From contig CAZOZL010000010.1 of NCBI GenBank assembly GCA_964584305.1, positions 32,682 to 96,681 on the forward strand: a DNA stretch of 64,000 nucleotides, read 5' to 3'. Below, piece by piece: positions 8,240 to 18,094 of the stretch. How positions within the stretch are numbered: the first letter of the stretch is position 1; every line of letters starts with the position of its first letter. The notes beneath the pieces are model-generated. The model saw only the letters and a program-made list of their open reading frames with translations. It was not told where the DNA came from and did no database searches. The DNA is from SB11 sp964584305. GTDB taxonomy: Bacteria > Bacteroidota > Bacteroidia > UBA8524. The translations under genes were made by a program, and so were the position numbers.

Positions 8240-9262
8240 ATGGCAGCATCGGTAACTGCATCCTTCGAAAAAATAATAAAAGCCATACAGGCACGTCAGT
8301 TTTCTCCTGTTTATTTTTTACAGGGAGAGGAATCTTTTTTTATTGACGAGATTCTTAATACTTTAGAAAATACTGTTTTAACACAGGCTGAAAAGGGATT
8401 TAACCAAACCGTTTTTTATGGCAAAGAAACGAATATGATGACGATAGTAACGGCTGCACGTCGTTTTCCTATGATGAGCGACTATCAGGTTATTATGGTA
8501 AAGGAAGCACAAAATATTAGTGATATGGATAAGCTGCAAGCCTATCTTGAAAACCCTGTTGCAAGCACCATACTTGCATTTTCATACAAAGGAAAAAAAC
8601 TTGATAAACGCACCAAAGTAGGTAAAATGCTTGAGAAGTTTACCTTGTTTACCTCTGCCAAGCTATACGATAACAAAATACCCAGCTGGACAGAAAACTA
8701 CCTGCGCAACAAGGGGTACACAATCAATCAAAAGGCTTTAGCTCTGGTTTCAGAATCATTGGGTAACGATTTAAGTAAAATAGCGAATGAGCTGAATAAA
8801 ATGCTACTAAACCTTGAAGGAGGAAGTACTACCAATATTACAGGCAAAGAGATTGAGGAGAATATAGGCATTAGCAAAGACTATAATATTTTTGAATTAC
8901 AAGACGCTATTGGAAGACGCAACTTTGTAAAAGCCATTACCATTGCCGACTATTTTGCGCAATCAAAAAATGCTAACGGAAACTTGGTAGTGGTATTACC
9001 ACAATTGTATAGCTTTTTTAGCAAACTATATAAAATACATTACTTGCGTGATAGAGGTAAGGAAAACGTGAGCCGCCAATTAGGCATCAATCCTTTCTTT
9101 TTTAACGATTATATCAACTATTTCAAAAACTTCTCGTCTATAAAAGTTGAACATATTTTTACTGTCCTTTCTGAATTTGATTTAAAGTCTAAAGGAGTGA
9201 ATGATACTGGCACTCCAAACGGGCAATTAATGAAAGAGATGTTGGTAAAAATCTTTCATTAA
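8240..9262 (+). CDS. holA: DNA polymerase III delta subunit
   Basis: 340 residues, a typical length. The N-terminal AAA+-like part begins with QFSPVYFLQGEESFFIDEIL, followed by VTAARRFPMMSDYQVIMVKEA; the C-terminal collar region includes NIFELQDAIGRRN and LPQLYSFFSKLYKIH. The delta subunit opens the beta clamp within the clamp-loader complex. It is divergent from the HsdR-N-like gene and its ATG is immediately preceded by AT-rich DNA without a Shine-Dalgarno sequence. The next gene starts 51 bp downstream on the same strand. Confidence 0.92.
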   Translation: MAASVTASFEKIIKAIQARQFSPVYFLQGEESFFIDEILNTLENTVLTQAEKGFNQTVFYGKETNMMTIVTAARRFPMMSDYQVIMVKEAQNISDMDKLQAYLENPVASTILAFSYKGKKLDKRTKVGKMLEKFTLFTSAKLYDNKIPSWTENYLRNKGYTINQKALALVSESLGNDLSKIANELNKMLLNLEGGSTTNITGKEIEENIGISKDYNIFELQDAIGRRNFVKAITIADYFAQSKNANGNLVVVLPQLYSFFSKLYKIHYLRDRGKENVSRQLGINPFFFNDYINYFKNFSSIKVEHIFTVLSEFDLKSKGVNDTGTPNGQLMKEMLVKIFH

Positions 9263-9313
9263 CAAAATTGTTAAACTTTTAACGTTTATTTGCTTAAAAC
9301 TAACCGTACACTC

Positions 9314-11278
9314 ATGAAAAAAAATCTACTATTAGCTTTAGCCGTTTTGCCTACAATGGTTTTTGCCCAATCTACGGGCAATGATGCCAGCGTTATGCCA
9401 CAGCTAAACAACATTAAAACACCAGCCCACATAGTTCCGTTTAAGAGCTATACAACGAATAATAACTCGTTTCAAAGAAAAGCGGGCGATTTGCCTTACA
9501 AATTTGATACATTGGGCTTTACTTTTTACGATTTACAAACAAACGCATCAATAGGCAATCGTTTATATGTTCATACTGATGGTAAAATATCAGTATCATG
9601 GACATATTCACCTGATAATACTGCTGAGTTTCCATTCCGTGGCAGTGCATACAGCCATTTTGATGGCTCAAACTGGAGTGCCGAACCAACGGCACGTATT
9701 GAAACAAATCAACGTTTAGGATGGCCAAGTATTGGTTTACTACCAGGAGGTATAGAGTATGTTATTGCTCACCATGCTACTGATGGTGGTTTTAATGTTA
9801 TGAAAAATACTTCGGTAGGAGGTGCTACATGGACTACTGGACCAAGAGTATTATCTAAATCTAACCCAGCAGGTCGCCCTATATGGAACCGTAGTGCAAA
9901 TAGTGGCAATATTATCCACTTAATTAGTAATTATTCAGATTCTACGGCTACTACACATCCGCCAAACATTCGTGTGGATGGTGTATTATTACCTGCCACG
10001 TATTCTCGTAGTAAAGATGGTGGTGTAACATGGGATAAATCGTTAATCTTATTACCAGGGTACGATACTACTCGCTACTTGCGTGGTGGTGGAGACCAAT
10101 ATGCTATTGATGTGATGGGCAAGAACGTTGCTATTGTTATTGGTGATAATTTAGGCGGTGATGTCGCTTTATGGAAATCTACCGACGATGGCGAAACATT
10201 TACAAAAACCATAGTAGATACTTTTGCTTTTGCACCTTATACCAATGATAAAGTAATAGGCAGTAATGTACCTACAAATGATGGCTCTGTTGATGTTGCC
10301 CTTGATGCCAACGGAAATGCACACGTTTTTTGGGGATACTCTGAAGTAACTAAAAATGACCCAAGTCCCGATTCTTCTTTCTTTGTTCCTGCTTCAAACC
10401 GTATTATGTACTGGGGCGAGCAAACCAATACCAAAGTTATAATAGGTGGTATGTTAGATATGAATGGTGATACTTTATTAACTCTTGCACCAGGTACTAG
10501 CCGTTCATTAAACAATGGTAACCTACCTCGTTTACTGGGTGCTGATGGCAACATTGTTGATCTTACTTCAGTAGCTCGCTATGGTAATACTTCATTAGCT
10601 ACTATGCCCAGTGCAATGGTAGATGCCCAAGGACGTATATTTTGTATTTATTCTGCGCCACTTGAAGGAGATATATACTTAGGTGATCTTGCATCATCAT
10701 CAAACTATCGTGATATATTTATCACCTACTCTACTGATAATGGTGCTACTTGGTCAGACCCTCAAAATGTAGTTCAAGGTCATGGCACTGAAGATGTGTT
10801 TGGCTGCATTGGGCAACAAATAGAAAACGGTAATTTGCATATAATATGGCAACGTGATGAGATACCAGGTACAAACCTGCAAAACAACTCAAACGATGGA
10901 TCACACCCTACTGTAAGCAATGCTATTCTTCATGCAACTATACCAGTACAAGTGATATTAAACAACCAAATTGGCTTAGGTCCTGGTGTTAGTGTAAAAG
11001 AAGTAAACAGGCAAAATGTATATATTACTACTGGTTTTTACCCCAACCCTACCAGTAATGGTGGTGAAGTAGAGATTTTCTTAACAGAAACTAGTACTGT
11101 AAAACTTACGGTAAGCAACCTATTAGGACAAACTATAATTAACCAAAATTTAGGTAAAACAGCACCAGGTAATACTACCATAAATGTAAATACCGAAAAC
11201 TTTACAAGTGGTGTGTATATGTACACCATATCAACCGATACTTATGCAATAAGCGGTAAAATGATAGTGAACAAATAA
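9314..11278 (+). CDS. Secreted BNR/Asp-box repeat protein with type IX secretion sorting domain
   Basis: 654 residues from the ATG at 9314; an upstream in-frame TTG at 9290 is less likely because the signal peptide MKKNLLLALAVLPTMVFAQ begins at the ATG. Asp-box motifs of sialidase-like beta-propellers recur (SKDGGVTWD, STDDGETF, STDNGATW). The last 80 residues form a T9SS type A sorting domain (FYPNPTSNGGEVEIFL, then VYMYTISTDTYAISGKMIVNK). The product is thus exported by Sec, then moved across the outer membrane and anchored or released. No catalytic residues of true sialidases were recognised; ligand or substrate unknown. A strong terminator follows. Confidence 0.88.
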   Translation: MKKNLLLALAVLPTMVFAQSTGNDASVMPQLNNIKTPAHIVPFKSYTTNNNSFQRKAGDLPYKFDTLGFTFYDLQTNASIGNRLYVHTDGKISVSWTYSPDNTAEFPFRGSAYSHFDGSNWSAEPTARIETNQRLGWPSIGLLPGGIEYVIAHHATDGGFNVMKNTSVGGATWTTGPRVLSKSNPAGRPIWNRSANSGNIIHLISNYSDSTATTHPPNIRVDGVLLPATYSRSKDGGVTWDKSLILLPGYDTTRYLRGGGDQYAIDVMGKNVAIVIGDNLGGDVALWKSTDDGETFTKTIVDTFAFAPYTNDKVIGSNVPTNDGSVDVALDANGNAHVFWGYSEVTKNDPSPDSSFFVPASNRIMYWGEQTNTKVIIGGMLDMNGDTLLTLAPGTSRSLNNGNLPRLLGADGNIVDLTSVARYGNTSLATMPSAMVDAQGRIFCIYSAPLEGDIYLGDLASSSNYRDIFITYSTDNGATWSDPQNVVQGHGTEDVFGCIGQQIENGNLHIIWQRDEIPGTNLQNNSNDGSHPTVSNAILHATIPVQVILNNQIGLGPGVSVKEVNRQNVYITTGFYPNPTSNGGEVEIFLTETSTVKLTVSNLLGQTIINQNLGKTAPGNTTINVNTENFTSGVYMYTISTDTYAISGKMIVNK

Positions 11279-11354
11279 GTCATTCCAAACTTGTTTCGGA
11301 ATCTCAAACTTTAGATGTTGAAATAAATTTAGCATAACTAATTTAATTAGATAG

Positions 11355-11390
11355 AAAACCCCGCCTAAAATTTTAGGCGGGGTTTTTGTA
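11355..11390 (+). terminator. Rho-independent terminator after the BNR/T9SS gene
   Basis: Perfect 16-bp stem: AAAACCCCGCCTAAAA at 11355-11370 pairs with TTTTAGGCGGGGTTTT at 11371-11386, followed by T's. Symmetrical, so it could act in both directions. Confidence 0.93.
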
Positions 11391-11400
11391 TTATTAGGGC

Positions 11401-12171
11401 GTGAATAAATGGCTGCTCTCTTTTCTGTTCCTAATTATATATGGCAATTGCTTGGCTATTGAAAACTATAAAGTAGGTGATACACTTACCGTTTTTATTA
11501 AAAGTGGGCTTATACTAAGACAAAGTGCCTCGCCAAACGCAAACAATTTGATAACGATACCTTTAGGCGGAAAAGTACTTGTGAAAAAGCAACTACCCAG
11601 AGAAATAGCGCATAAGGATAGTTTTGCTTCTATGCGCCTGATAAAAGGTTTTTGGGTAAATGTAGAGTACAAAGGACAAGTAGGTTATGTTTTCGATGGT
11701 TATTTATCGTCCTTTCCCTCCCCTATTATTTTTAAATCAGAGTTTTACCGAAAAAACGGACATAGCACTGAAACAGGTTACTTGTTTACTCACTTTAAAA
11801 AAGTGGGCGATGCTTTCGACACTACACTTATACCCAAAGAATATGGAAACTATTACCAGTATCCCAGTCCATATACTAAGTATCAAAAATACTCACTAAA
11901 ATTCACTAATGGTATTACCTACTCTAAAGTAGAGCATTTAGAAATTGGCAGTACGGATATAATTAAATTTGAGAACCATAGTTTAGATGAGGTATTATTA
12001 TTAGCCAAAGCAGTTATAGATACTTATAGTGATGAATACACTACCAATAAGTTTATTTATAATAAGCAAAGCAATACCTATATGATGGGTGCTGTTTATG
12101 ATGCAGGCTGCTCTATTGATATCTACGAAAAAAACGGTGTAGTATATTGGAGTAAATACTGTGGTTGTTAA
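11401..12171 (+). CDS. Exported SH3-like domain protein, function unknown
   Basis: 256 residues from a GTG start; no in-frame ATG exists before residue 78 and the GTG begins a good signal peptide (NKWLLSFLFLIIYGNCLA). Residues 25-100 (VGDTLTVFIKSGLILRQSAS ... GFWVNVEYKGQVGYVFDGYL) look like a bacterial SH3 (SH3b) domain. The C-terminal half ends in YDAGCSIDIYEKNGVVYW and CGC and is not recognised. The start lies only 14 nt downstream of the terminator base, which leaves no room for a usual promoter; expression may depend on read-through. Confidence 0.75.
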   Translation: MNKWLLSFLFLIIYGNCLAIENYKVGDTLTVFIKSGLILRQSASPNANNLITIPLGGKVLVKKQLPREIAHKDSFASMRLIKGFWVNVEYKGQVGYVFDGYLSSFPSPIIFKSEFYRKNGHSTETGYLFTHFKKVGDAFDTTLIPKEYGNYYQYPSPYTKYQKYSLKFTNGITYSKVEHLEIGSTDIIKFENHSLDEVLLLAKAVIDTYSDEYTTNKFIYNKQSNTYMMGAVYDAGCSIDIYEKNGVVYWSKYCGC

Positions 12172-12187
12172 TCTGTCATTTATTCTC

Positions 12188-13588
12188 CTAAAAAATCTTA
12201 TCAGGGTTTAAAATCCCTTTCGGGTCAAATACTTTTTTTATTCCTCGCATAAGGTCTAATTGCAACTCGCTAAAGGGTATATCCATATAGGGTTTTTGCA
12301 AAATTCCTATACCGTGTTCGCCGCTAATAGTACCGCCAAGGTTTTTACAAAGGGTAAAAATTTCTCGTATAGCTTTAGGCAATTCATTTTCCCAAGCAGC
12401 GTTGCTCATTTCTTTTTTTAAGATATTTACGTGCAGGTTGCCATCGCCTACGTGTCCAAAACACACACTGGTAAAACCATAATTTGCGCCTATCTCTTTC
12501 ACGCCTTTTAGTAGTTGCGGCAATTCAGCACGGGGTACTACGGTATCTTCTTCTACGTAGGTGTTATTGGTTTTTATTACCTCGCCAATGCTGCGGCGTA
12601 TTTTCCAAAGGTGTTCTTTTTGTTCAGCAGTATCGGCAAACAAAATATCTTCTGCGCCGTATTGCTCTAAAAACACGGCTATTGCTTCGCTTTGCGGATA
12701 AAGAGCTTCCAAATCATTCCCATCCAATTCAACTAATAAATAGGCTTCTATCCCCTCTTTAAAATCAAAACCCACTCCCATAGCATCAACCGATGCTTCT
12801 ACCCCGCTGCGTTCCATAAACTCTAAAGCACTGGGCAAATGCCCTGCCCTAAATACGTGGGCTACGGCTTCACAAGCCCTTTCGGCATTAGCAAATGGGG
12901 CAAGCATTAATACATTGTGCTTGGGGTAGCTTATTATTTTAAATACTATTTTGGTAACAATACCTAATGTACCCTCACTGCCCAATAATAGCTGTGTGAG
13001 GTTATATCCTGTACTATTTTTTAGCACATTTGCTCCCGTCCAAATTACTTCGCCATTGGGTAATACTATTTCAAGGTTTAATACATAATCACGGGTTACA
13101 CCATATTTTAAGGCTCTTGGTCCTCCAGAGTTATGGGCAATATTTCCCCCCAAAAAACAACTGCCTTTACTGGCAGGGTCAGGCGGATAGAAATAACCTT
13201 TTTCTATTAATGCTTGTTGGAAAGTTTCGTTTATTACTCCCGCTTCTACCGTTGCTTGAAAGTTTCGTTCATCAATTTCTAAAATCTTATTAAAACGCTC
13301 CATAGCAATGCTCACCCCTGCACGCACAGGCAATGAACCTCCACTTAGCCCTGTCCCCGCACCACGAGGGGTTACTGCAATAGTATTCTCATTACACAAA
13401 CGCATAATTAGCGACACTTCATGTACCGTTGCTGGTTTTACTACCACTTCGGGTGGAAAGTTGAGGTTACTCGTATAATCTTGCCCGTATTTATTGCGGT
13501 TTTCATCATCAGTAAAAACAAACTCATTGCCTACAATAACTTTAAGTTGTTCTACTATGTTTGAAGTAACAGGATTGTATTGAGGCAT
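12188..13588 (-). CDS. FAD-linked oxidoreductase, GlcD / D-lactate dehydrogenase type
   Basis: 466 residues from the ATG at 13588; an upstream ATG at 13636 would add 16 residues (MYYYGLSK...) unlike the family. The FAD-binding PCMH domain has VTPRGAGTGLSGGSLPVRAG and DPASKGSCFLGGNIAHNSGG; the C-terminal substrate domain has HVGDGNLHVN and GGTISGEHGIG. It oxidises a 2-hydroxy acid such as glycolate or D-lactate, passing electrons to the membrane. No GlcE/GlcF partners or lactate permease lie nearby, so the exact substrate is open. It converges with the SH3-like gene, with 16 bp between stops. Confidence 0.9.
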   Translation of the reverse strand: MPQYNPVTSNIVEQLKVIVGNEFVFTDDENRNKYGQDYTSNLNFPPEVVVKPATVHEVSLIMRLCNENTIAVTPRGAGTGLSGGSLPVRAGVSIAMERFNKILEIDERNFQATVEAGVINETFQQALIEKGYFYPPDPASKGSCFLGGNIAHNSGGPRALKYGVTRDYVLNLEIVLPNGEVIWTGANVLKNSTGYNLTQLLLGSEGTLGIVTKIVFKIISYPKHNVLMLAPFANAERACEAVAHVFRAGHLPSALEFMERSGVEASVDAMGVGFDFKEGIEAYLLVELDGNDLEALYPQSEAIAVFLEQYGAEDILFADTAEQKEHLWKIRRSIGEVIKTNNTYVEEDTVVPRAELPQLLKGVKEIGANYGFTSVCFGHVGDGNLHVNILKKEMSNAAWENELPKAIREIFTLCKNLGGTISGEHGIGILQKPYMDIPFSELQLDLMRGIKKVFDPKGILNPDKIF

Positions 13589-13713
13589 TGCACAAATATA
13601 TACTTCTCTCCGCTTGCTTAATCCATAATAATACAACTTTGAATAGTTAGAGTACGTCTGTCAATATGGAAAAATAGTGTAAATACGCCACCGTATTAGG
13701 AGTAAGCCCGTGC

Positions 13714-13765
13714 GGGGAAAGGGTACTTAGTTGATAATGCTAATAAGTTGACTTGAAAGGAGTTA
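13714..13765. repeat. Intergenic repeat, module B copy (inverted)
   Basis: Reverse complement of the B module: read on the minus strand it gives CAACTTATTAGCATTATCAA, then CTAAGTACCCTTTCCCCG, close to the copy at 24125-24180. It lies in the 273-bp gap between the divergent FAD oxidase and S9 peptidase genes. Confidence 0.7.
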
Positions 13766-13861
13766 TTATAAGAGAACAAGCATAGCAACAATATTAAAAT
13801 ACAAATCACAACATTTTTACTTAAAAACCTTTAGGTTTGAAATCTTGACTTACTACACTTT

Positions 13862-16030
13862 ATGAAAAAACTATATACAGTTCTATTTTTAGCAACTATT
13901 TCCGCCTCGCTATTGGGTCAAAAAAAAATTACCCTTGACGATATTTATCTAAAAAATACTTTTGCTATTAGTACTGTATCGGGCTTTGTGCCTTCTACTG
14001 ATGGCGAAAGCTATTATAATTACGAAGGGGACGATACTTTGCATATTGTAAAATATTCATACAAAACAGGCAAAGCAATAGCAACCGTTTTTAATATTTA
14101 TGATATGGGGGTTGAAAACACAGCCGCCGCATATTATGGCTATACTTTTAGTACTGATGAGACCAAACTATTAATTAGCCTTGAAACCGAGCGTATATAC
14201 CGCCACAGTACACGCAGTAAATATTTTGTATATGATTTGAAAGAGAAAAAAACATACCCTGTTTCAACAAAAAAGGTGCGCTATGCTACATTTTCTGCTG
14301 ATGGTAGTAGGGTAGCCTATGTAAGCGATAACAATTTGTTTGTTACCGATTATAAAAACAATAAAACCAAGCAAATAACCACTGACGGCAAAGATGATGC
14401 TATAATAAACGGAGCGGTTGATTGGGTATATGAGGAAGAATTTTCCATGAGTAAAGGCTTTGAATGGAGTCCCGACGGGAAAAAAATTGCCTTTTACCGT
14501 TTTGATGAGAGCAAGGTAAAAAGGTTTAGTATGGATATATATAGGAGTTTATACCCTACTCAAGATGTTTTTAAATACCCGAAAGCAGGCGAAGATAACT
14601 CAGTAGTGGATGTGAAAATTTATAATTTGAAGACACAAAAAACTATTGATTTGGATGAAGGTAGCGAGAACGACCAATACATTCCCCGTATAAAATGGAC
14701 TAAAGATGCCAACACACTTTCTTTCCAACGGATGAACCGCAAGCAAAACAAGCTGGAGCTTATTGTAGCAAATGCCACCAATGGTAGTTTAAAAACCATT
14801 TATACAGAAACCAATAAGTACTATATAGATATTACTAATAACCTTACTTTTTTAAATGATGGTGAACACTTTATTTTTTCAAGCGAAAAAAGTGGTTTTA
14901 ACCACTTGTATTTGTATGACATGGAAGGGAAAGAAGTGCGCCAACTTACCACTGGCAAATGGGAAGTAGATGCTTTTTACGGTACTGATAAAAAAAATAA
15001 ATATTTGTACTTTACCTCTACCGAAGTATCACACATTAATCGTGAGTTATACAAAATAGATATTAAGGGCAAAAAGAAAACACAACTTACTAAAGGTGGT
15101 AGCTCACACTTTTTCACCTTCAACCCATCGCGTACCTACTATATGGATTTTCATTCCACTGCCAATAAGCCTTATACTCAAGCTATTTATAATAATAAAG
15201 GAAAGTTGGTGCGAGAATTAGCCAATAACAAAGTGCTTGAAGCAAAAATGCAAGAGTATGGTTTTGCCAATGTTGAGTTTAATACCCTAAAAACAAGTGA
15301 AGGCACTACACTAAACTATTGGATGATAAAACCCAAAAATTTTGACCCCACAAAAAAATATCCACTGCTAATGTTTGTTTATGGTGGACCAGGCAACCAG
15401 CAAGTAATGAACCGATGGGGCGGCAGCAGGGCTATATGGAACCAGTACATGGCACAGCAAGGCTATATTATTGCCTGTGTTGACAATAGAGGAACAGGAG
15501 GACGTGGCGAGGAATTTAAAAAACTTACCTACAAACAACTAGGCAAATATGAAACTATTGACCAAATTGAAGCGGCTCAATATTTTGGTAAGCAAAACTA
15601 TATTGATGCTCGCCGTATAGGTATTTGGGGTTGGAGTTATGGCGGCTATATGTCATCGTTATGTATAAGCAAAGGGGCTGCTGTATTTAAAACAGCAGTG
15701 GCGGTTGCACCCGTAACCAATTGGCGTTTTTACGATAATATTTATACCGAACGTTATATGCAACGCCCACAAGAAAATGCTGATGGATATGATGATAACT
15801 CACCCATAAACCATGTAGCAAAAATAAAAGGAAACTACCTAATAATACACGGCACAGGAGATGATAATGTACACTTTCAAAACTCAGTAGAAATGGTAAA
15901 TGCCATGATTGAGGCAGGTGTAAAGTTTGATAGCGAGTATTACCCTAACAAAGCACACGGTATTGGCGGTAGAAAAACACAGTACCATTTATACAACCGC
16001 ATTAGCTCATTTTTCATTGAAAAGCTGTAA
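13862..16030 (+). CDS. Dipeptidyl-peptidase IV-like serine peptidase, family S9
   Basis: 722 residues with signal peptide (MKKLYTVLFLATISASLLGQ). An N-terminal beta-propeller is followed by the alpha/beta hydrolase domain. DWVYEEEF at 187-194 holds the Glu pair that binds the free N-terminus in DPP-IV. The catalytic triad is visible: Ser592 in GWSYGGY, Asp667 in GTGDDNVHF and His699 in KAHGIGG. The enzyme would release X-Pro or X-Ala dipeptides from peptides in the periplasm. The next two genes encode POT-family peptide transporters, so the three probably form a peptide-use module. Confidence 0.93.
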   Translation: MKKLYTVLFLATISASLLGQKKITLDDIYLKNTFAISTVSGFVPSTDGESYYNYEGDDTLHIVKYSYKTGKAIATVFNIYDMGVENTAAAYYGYTFSTDETKLLISLETERIYRHSTRSKYFVYDLKEKKTYPVSTKKVRYATFSADGSRVAYVSDNNLFVTDYKNNKTKQITTDGKDDAIINGAVDWVYEEEFSMSKGFEWSPDGKKIAFYRFDESKVKRFSMDIYRSLYPTQDVFKYPKAGEDNSVVDVKIYNLKTQKTIDLDEGSENDQYIPRIKWTKDANTLSFQRMNRKQNKLELIVANATNGSLKTIYTETNKYYIDITNNLTFLNDGEHFIFSSEKSGFNHLYLYDMEGKEVRQLTTGKWEVDAFYGTDKKNKYLYFTSTEVSHINRELYKIDIKGKKKTQLTKGGSSHFFTFNPSRTYYMDFHSTANKPYTQAIYNNKGKLVRELANNKVLEAKMQEYGFANVEFNTLKTSEGTTLNYWMIKPKNFDPTKKYPLLMFVYGGPGNQQVMNRWGGSRAIWNQYMAQQGYIIACVDNRGTGGRGEEFKKLTYKQLGKYETIDQIEAAQYFGKQNYIDARRIGIWGWSYGGYMSSLCISKGAAVFKTAVAVAPVTNWRFYDNIYTERYMQRPQENADGYDDNSPINHVAKIKGNYLIIHGTGDDNVHFQNSVEMVNAMIEAGVKFDSEYYPNKAHGIGGRKTQYHLYNRISSFFIEKL

Positions 16031-16089
16031 TTAGCTTGTTTTTCAGGCATTATCACTTAGTTTTACGAAAAAAAATCAAAAAATAATAT

Positions 16090-18006
16090 ATGAGTACTAC
16101 CAAAGAAAGACACCCTAAGGGCTTATACTTATTATATATGACAGAGATGTGGGAACGCTTTAGCTACTACGGTATGCGTGCCATTTTCTCATTATATATG
16201 ATTAACGCTTTGCTTTTTGATAAAGCTACTGCCTCAAAAATATTTGGTAGTTTTACAGGTTTGGTGTATTTAACACCCCTTTTAGGCGGTTATATTGCCG
16301 ACCGTTACTGGGGAAATAGAAAATCAATAATAATTGGTGGTGCTTTAATGGCAATAGGGCAATTCTTTTTGTTTGCCAGTGGTTCTATTTACGAATCTAC
16401 TGAAACAGCTACCTTAGTAATGTTTACGGGTTTAGGCTTCTTAATTTTAGGAAACGGCTTTTTTAAACCTAATATTTCTACCATGGTGGGCTCGCTATAT
16501 CCTGACGGAGACCGCCGAGTAGATTCTGCTTTTACTATATTTTATCAAGGGATAAACTTGGGTGCTTTATTAGCACCACTTATTGCTGGAGGGTTAGGAG
16601 AAAGAAAGGATGCAAGTGGCGCATTAATTCAGGAAGCTTTTAAATGGGGCTTTTTTGCAGCTGGTGTGGGTATGGTTATTAGCCTCATCACCTTTATTTG
16701 GTTAAAAAACAAGTATATAGTTACCCCTGATGGCAAAGCGGTGGGCTTACCTCCAAAATTAGCCTATGATAGAAAAGAAGAGGATACAAAATCATCAAAA
16801 CTTAGCCCGAAAGTATTAGGCGTTGCTGCGGCTGCTTTTGTAGGTCTTTTTGCCTTGTTTTATATTCCTTTAGATTTTGACATAATTGGTTCATTTATTT
16901 TCTCTATTTCGTTGGTTTTACCTGCGGTAATTGTCAGCGACCCATCGCTAACCAAAGTAGAAAAAGATCGAATATGGGTGATATATGTCGTCGCGTTTTT
17001 TGTGATTTTCTTTTGGATGGCGTTTGAGCAGGCAGGTATATCGCTTACCTTTTTTGCCCAAGAACAAACCACTCGTGATTTTAATATTTTTGGCTATGAT
17101 TGGACTATGCCTGCAAGCTGGTTTCAATCTTTTAATGCTGCATTTATAGTACTATTAGCACCCGTTGCTGTTAGTATTTGGGGTACATTAAATAAAAAAG
17201 GTAGAGAGCCGTCATCACCCGTAAAACAATCTATGGGTTTGGGCTTTTTAGCACTTGGCTATTTGTTTATAGCATGGGGCGTTTACGGTATTGAACCTTG
17301 GGATAAAGTGAGTATGATATGGCTGGTAGGCTTATACCTAATACATACAATAGGTGAGTTATGCTTATCGCCTATTGGTTTATCAATGGTGGTGAAGTTA
17401 GCACCTGCACGTGTGGTATCATTACTTATGGGAGTTTGGTTTATGAGTAACGCCGCTTCAAATAAACTTGCGGGTGAGTTGAGTGCGCTATATCCTGAAG
17501 AAGTAAAAATAGAAAACACAATAAAATCTGACACTGCTGTCTTAACTTCAGTTGCTTCGCAAGCTATTGACAGTACTGTTTGGGAACAATCAGCCAAGGA
17601 GATGTATAAACTTCCTGTTGCTAATATCAAATTTGAAGGTGAAAAGAAGGATGATATGGACACTATTTCATCATTCAAGCTTACAGAAAATAAGATAGCT
17701 GTTTCAGTATATCACCTCAAATTGATGCACTTAACCAGTAAAGACATAAAAAGTGCTGTTGTAACTACTGATGGTAAATACTTAGTAGGGTATAAAGAAA
17801 CGAAACGAAAAACTAAGGAGGGTGAAATACTTGAGAAAGAATTGGAAGTATGGAATTTAAAACCTGCTAAACCTGTTTTCTTAGGTATGGAAATTAATAA
17901 CCTGTTCGATTTTTTTATGATATTTGTATATATGGCAGGGGCGGGAGCTCTGCTGCTATATGCCATACATAAATGGTTGCTAAAAATGATGCACGGTGTA
18001 CTTTAA
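16090..18006 (+). CDS. POT/PTR-family proton-dependent peptide transporter, with C-terminal extra-membrane insertion
   Basis: 638 residues, long for the family. The E-x-x-E-R proton-coupling motif is present as TEMWERFSYYGM (about 14-25), followed by GLVYLTPLLGGYIADRYWG and GNGFFKPNIST, the PTR2 signatures. Around 14 hydrophobic segments. Before the last one or two there is an inserted polar stretch of about 110 residues (about 475-600: SDTAVLTSV ... VWNLKPAKP). It takes up di- or tripeptides at the inner membrane, which fits the DPP-IV gene 59 bp upstream. The function of the insertion is unknown. Confidence 0.9.
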   Translation: MSTTKERHPKGLYLLYMTEMWERFSYYGMRAIFSLYMINALLFDKATASKIFGSFTGLVYLTPLLGGYIADRYWGNRKSIIIGGALMAIGQFFLFASGSIYESTETATLVMFTGLGFLILGNGFFKPNISTMVGSLYPDGDRRVDSAFTIFYQGINLGALLAPLIAGGLGERKDASGALIQEAFKWGFFAAGVGMVISLITFIWLKNKYIVTPDGKAVGLPPKLAYDRKEEDTKSSKLSPKVLGVAAAAFVGLFALFYIPLDFDIIGSFIFSISLVLPAVIVSDPSLTKVEKDRIWVIYVVAFFVIFFWMAFEQAGISLTFFAQEQTTRDFNIFGYDWTMPASWFQSFNAAFIVLLAPVAVSIWGTLNKKGREPSSPVKQSMGLGFLALGYLFIAWGVYGIEPWDKVSMIWLVGLYLIHTIGELCLSPIGLSMVVKLAPARVVSLLMGVWFMSNAASNKLAGELSALYPEEVKIENTIKSDTAVLTSVASQAIDSTVWEQSAKEMYKLPVANIKFEGEKKDDMDTISSFKLTENKIAVSVYHLKLMHLTSKDIKSAVVTTDGKYLVGYKETKRKTKEGEILEKELEVWNLKPAKPVFLGMEINNLFDFFMIFVYMAGAGALLLYAIHKWLLKMMHGVL

Positions 18007-18033
18007 CACCACATTTTATAACTTTATACAACC

Positions 18034-18068
18034 AAAGCCTTGCTTTTTGCAGGGCTTTGTTATTTTTA
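18034..18068 (+). terminator. Terminator or attenuator between the two POT genes
   Basis: AAAGCCTTGC at 18034-18043 pairs with GCAGGGCTTT at 18049-18058 (one G-T pair) across a 5-nt loop, followed by GTTATTTTTA. The next ATG lies only 36 nt past the stem, so this may be an imperfect terminator that lowers expression of the second transporter. Confidence 0.75.
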
Positions 18069-18094
18069 CAAAAAAATTAATCTAAAATTCACTA

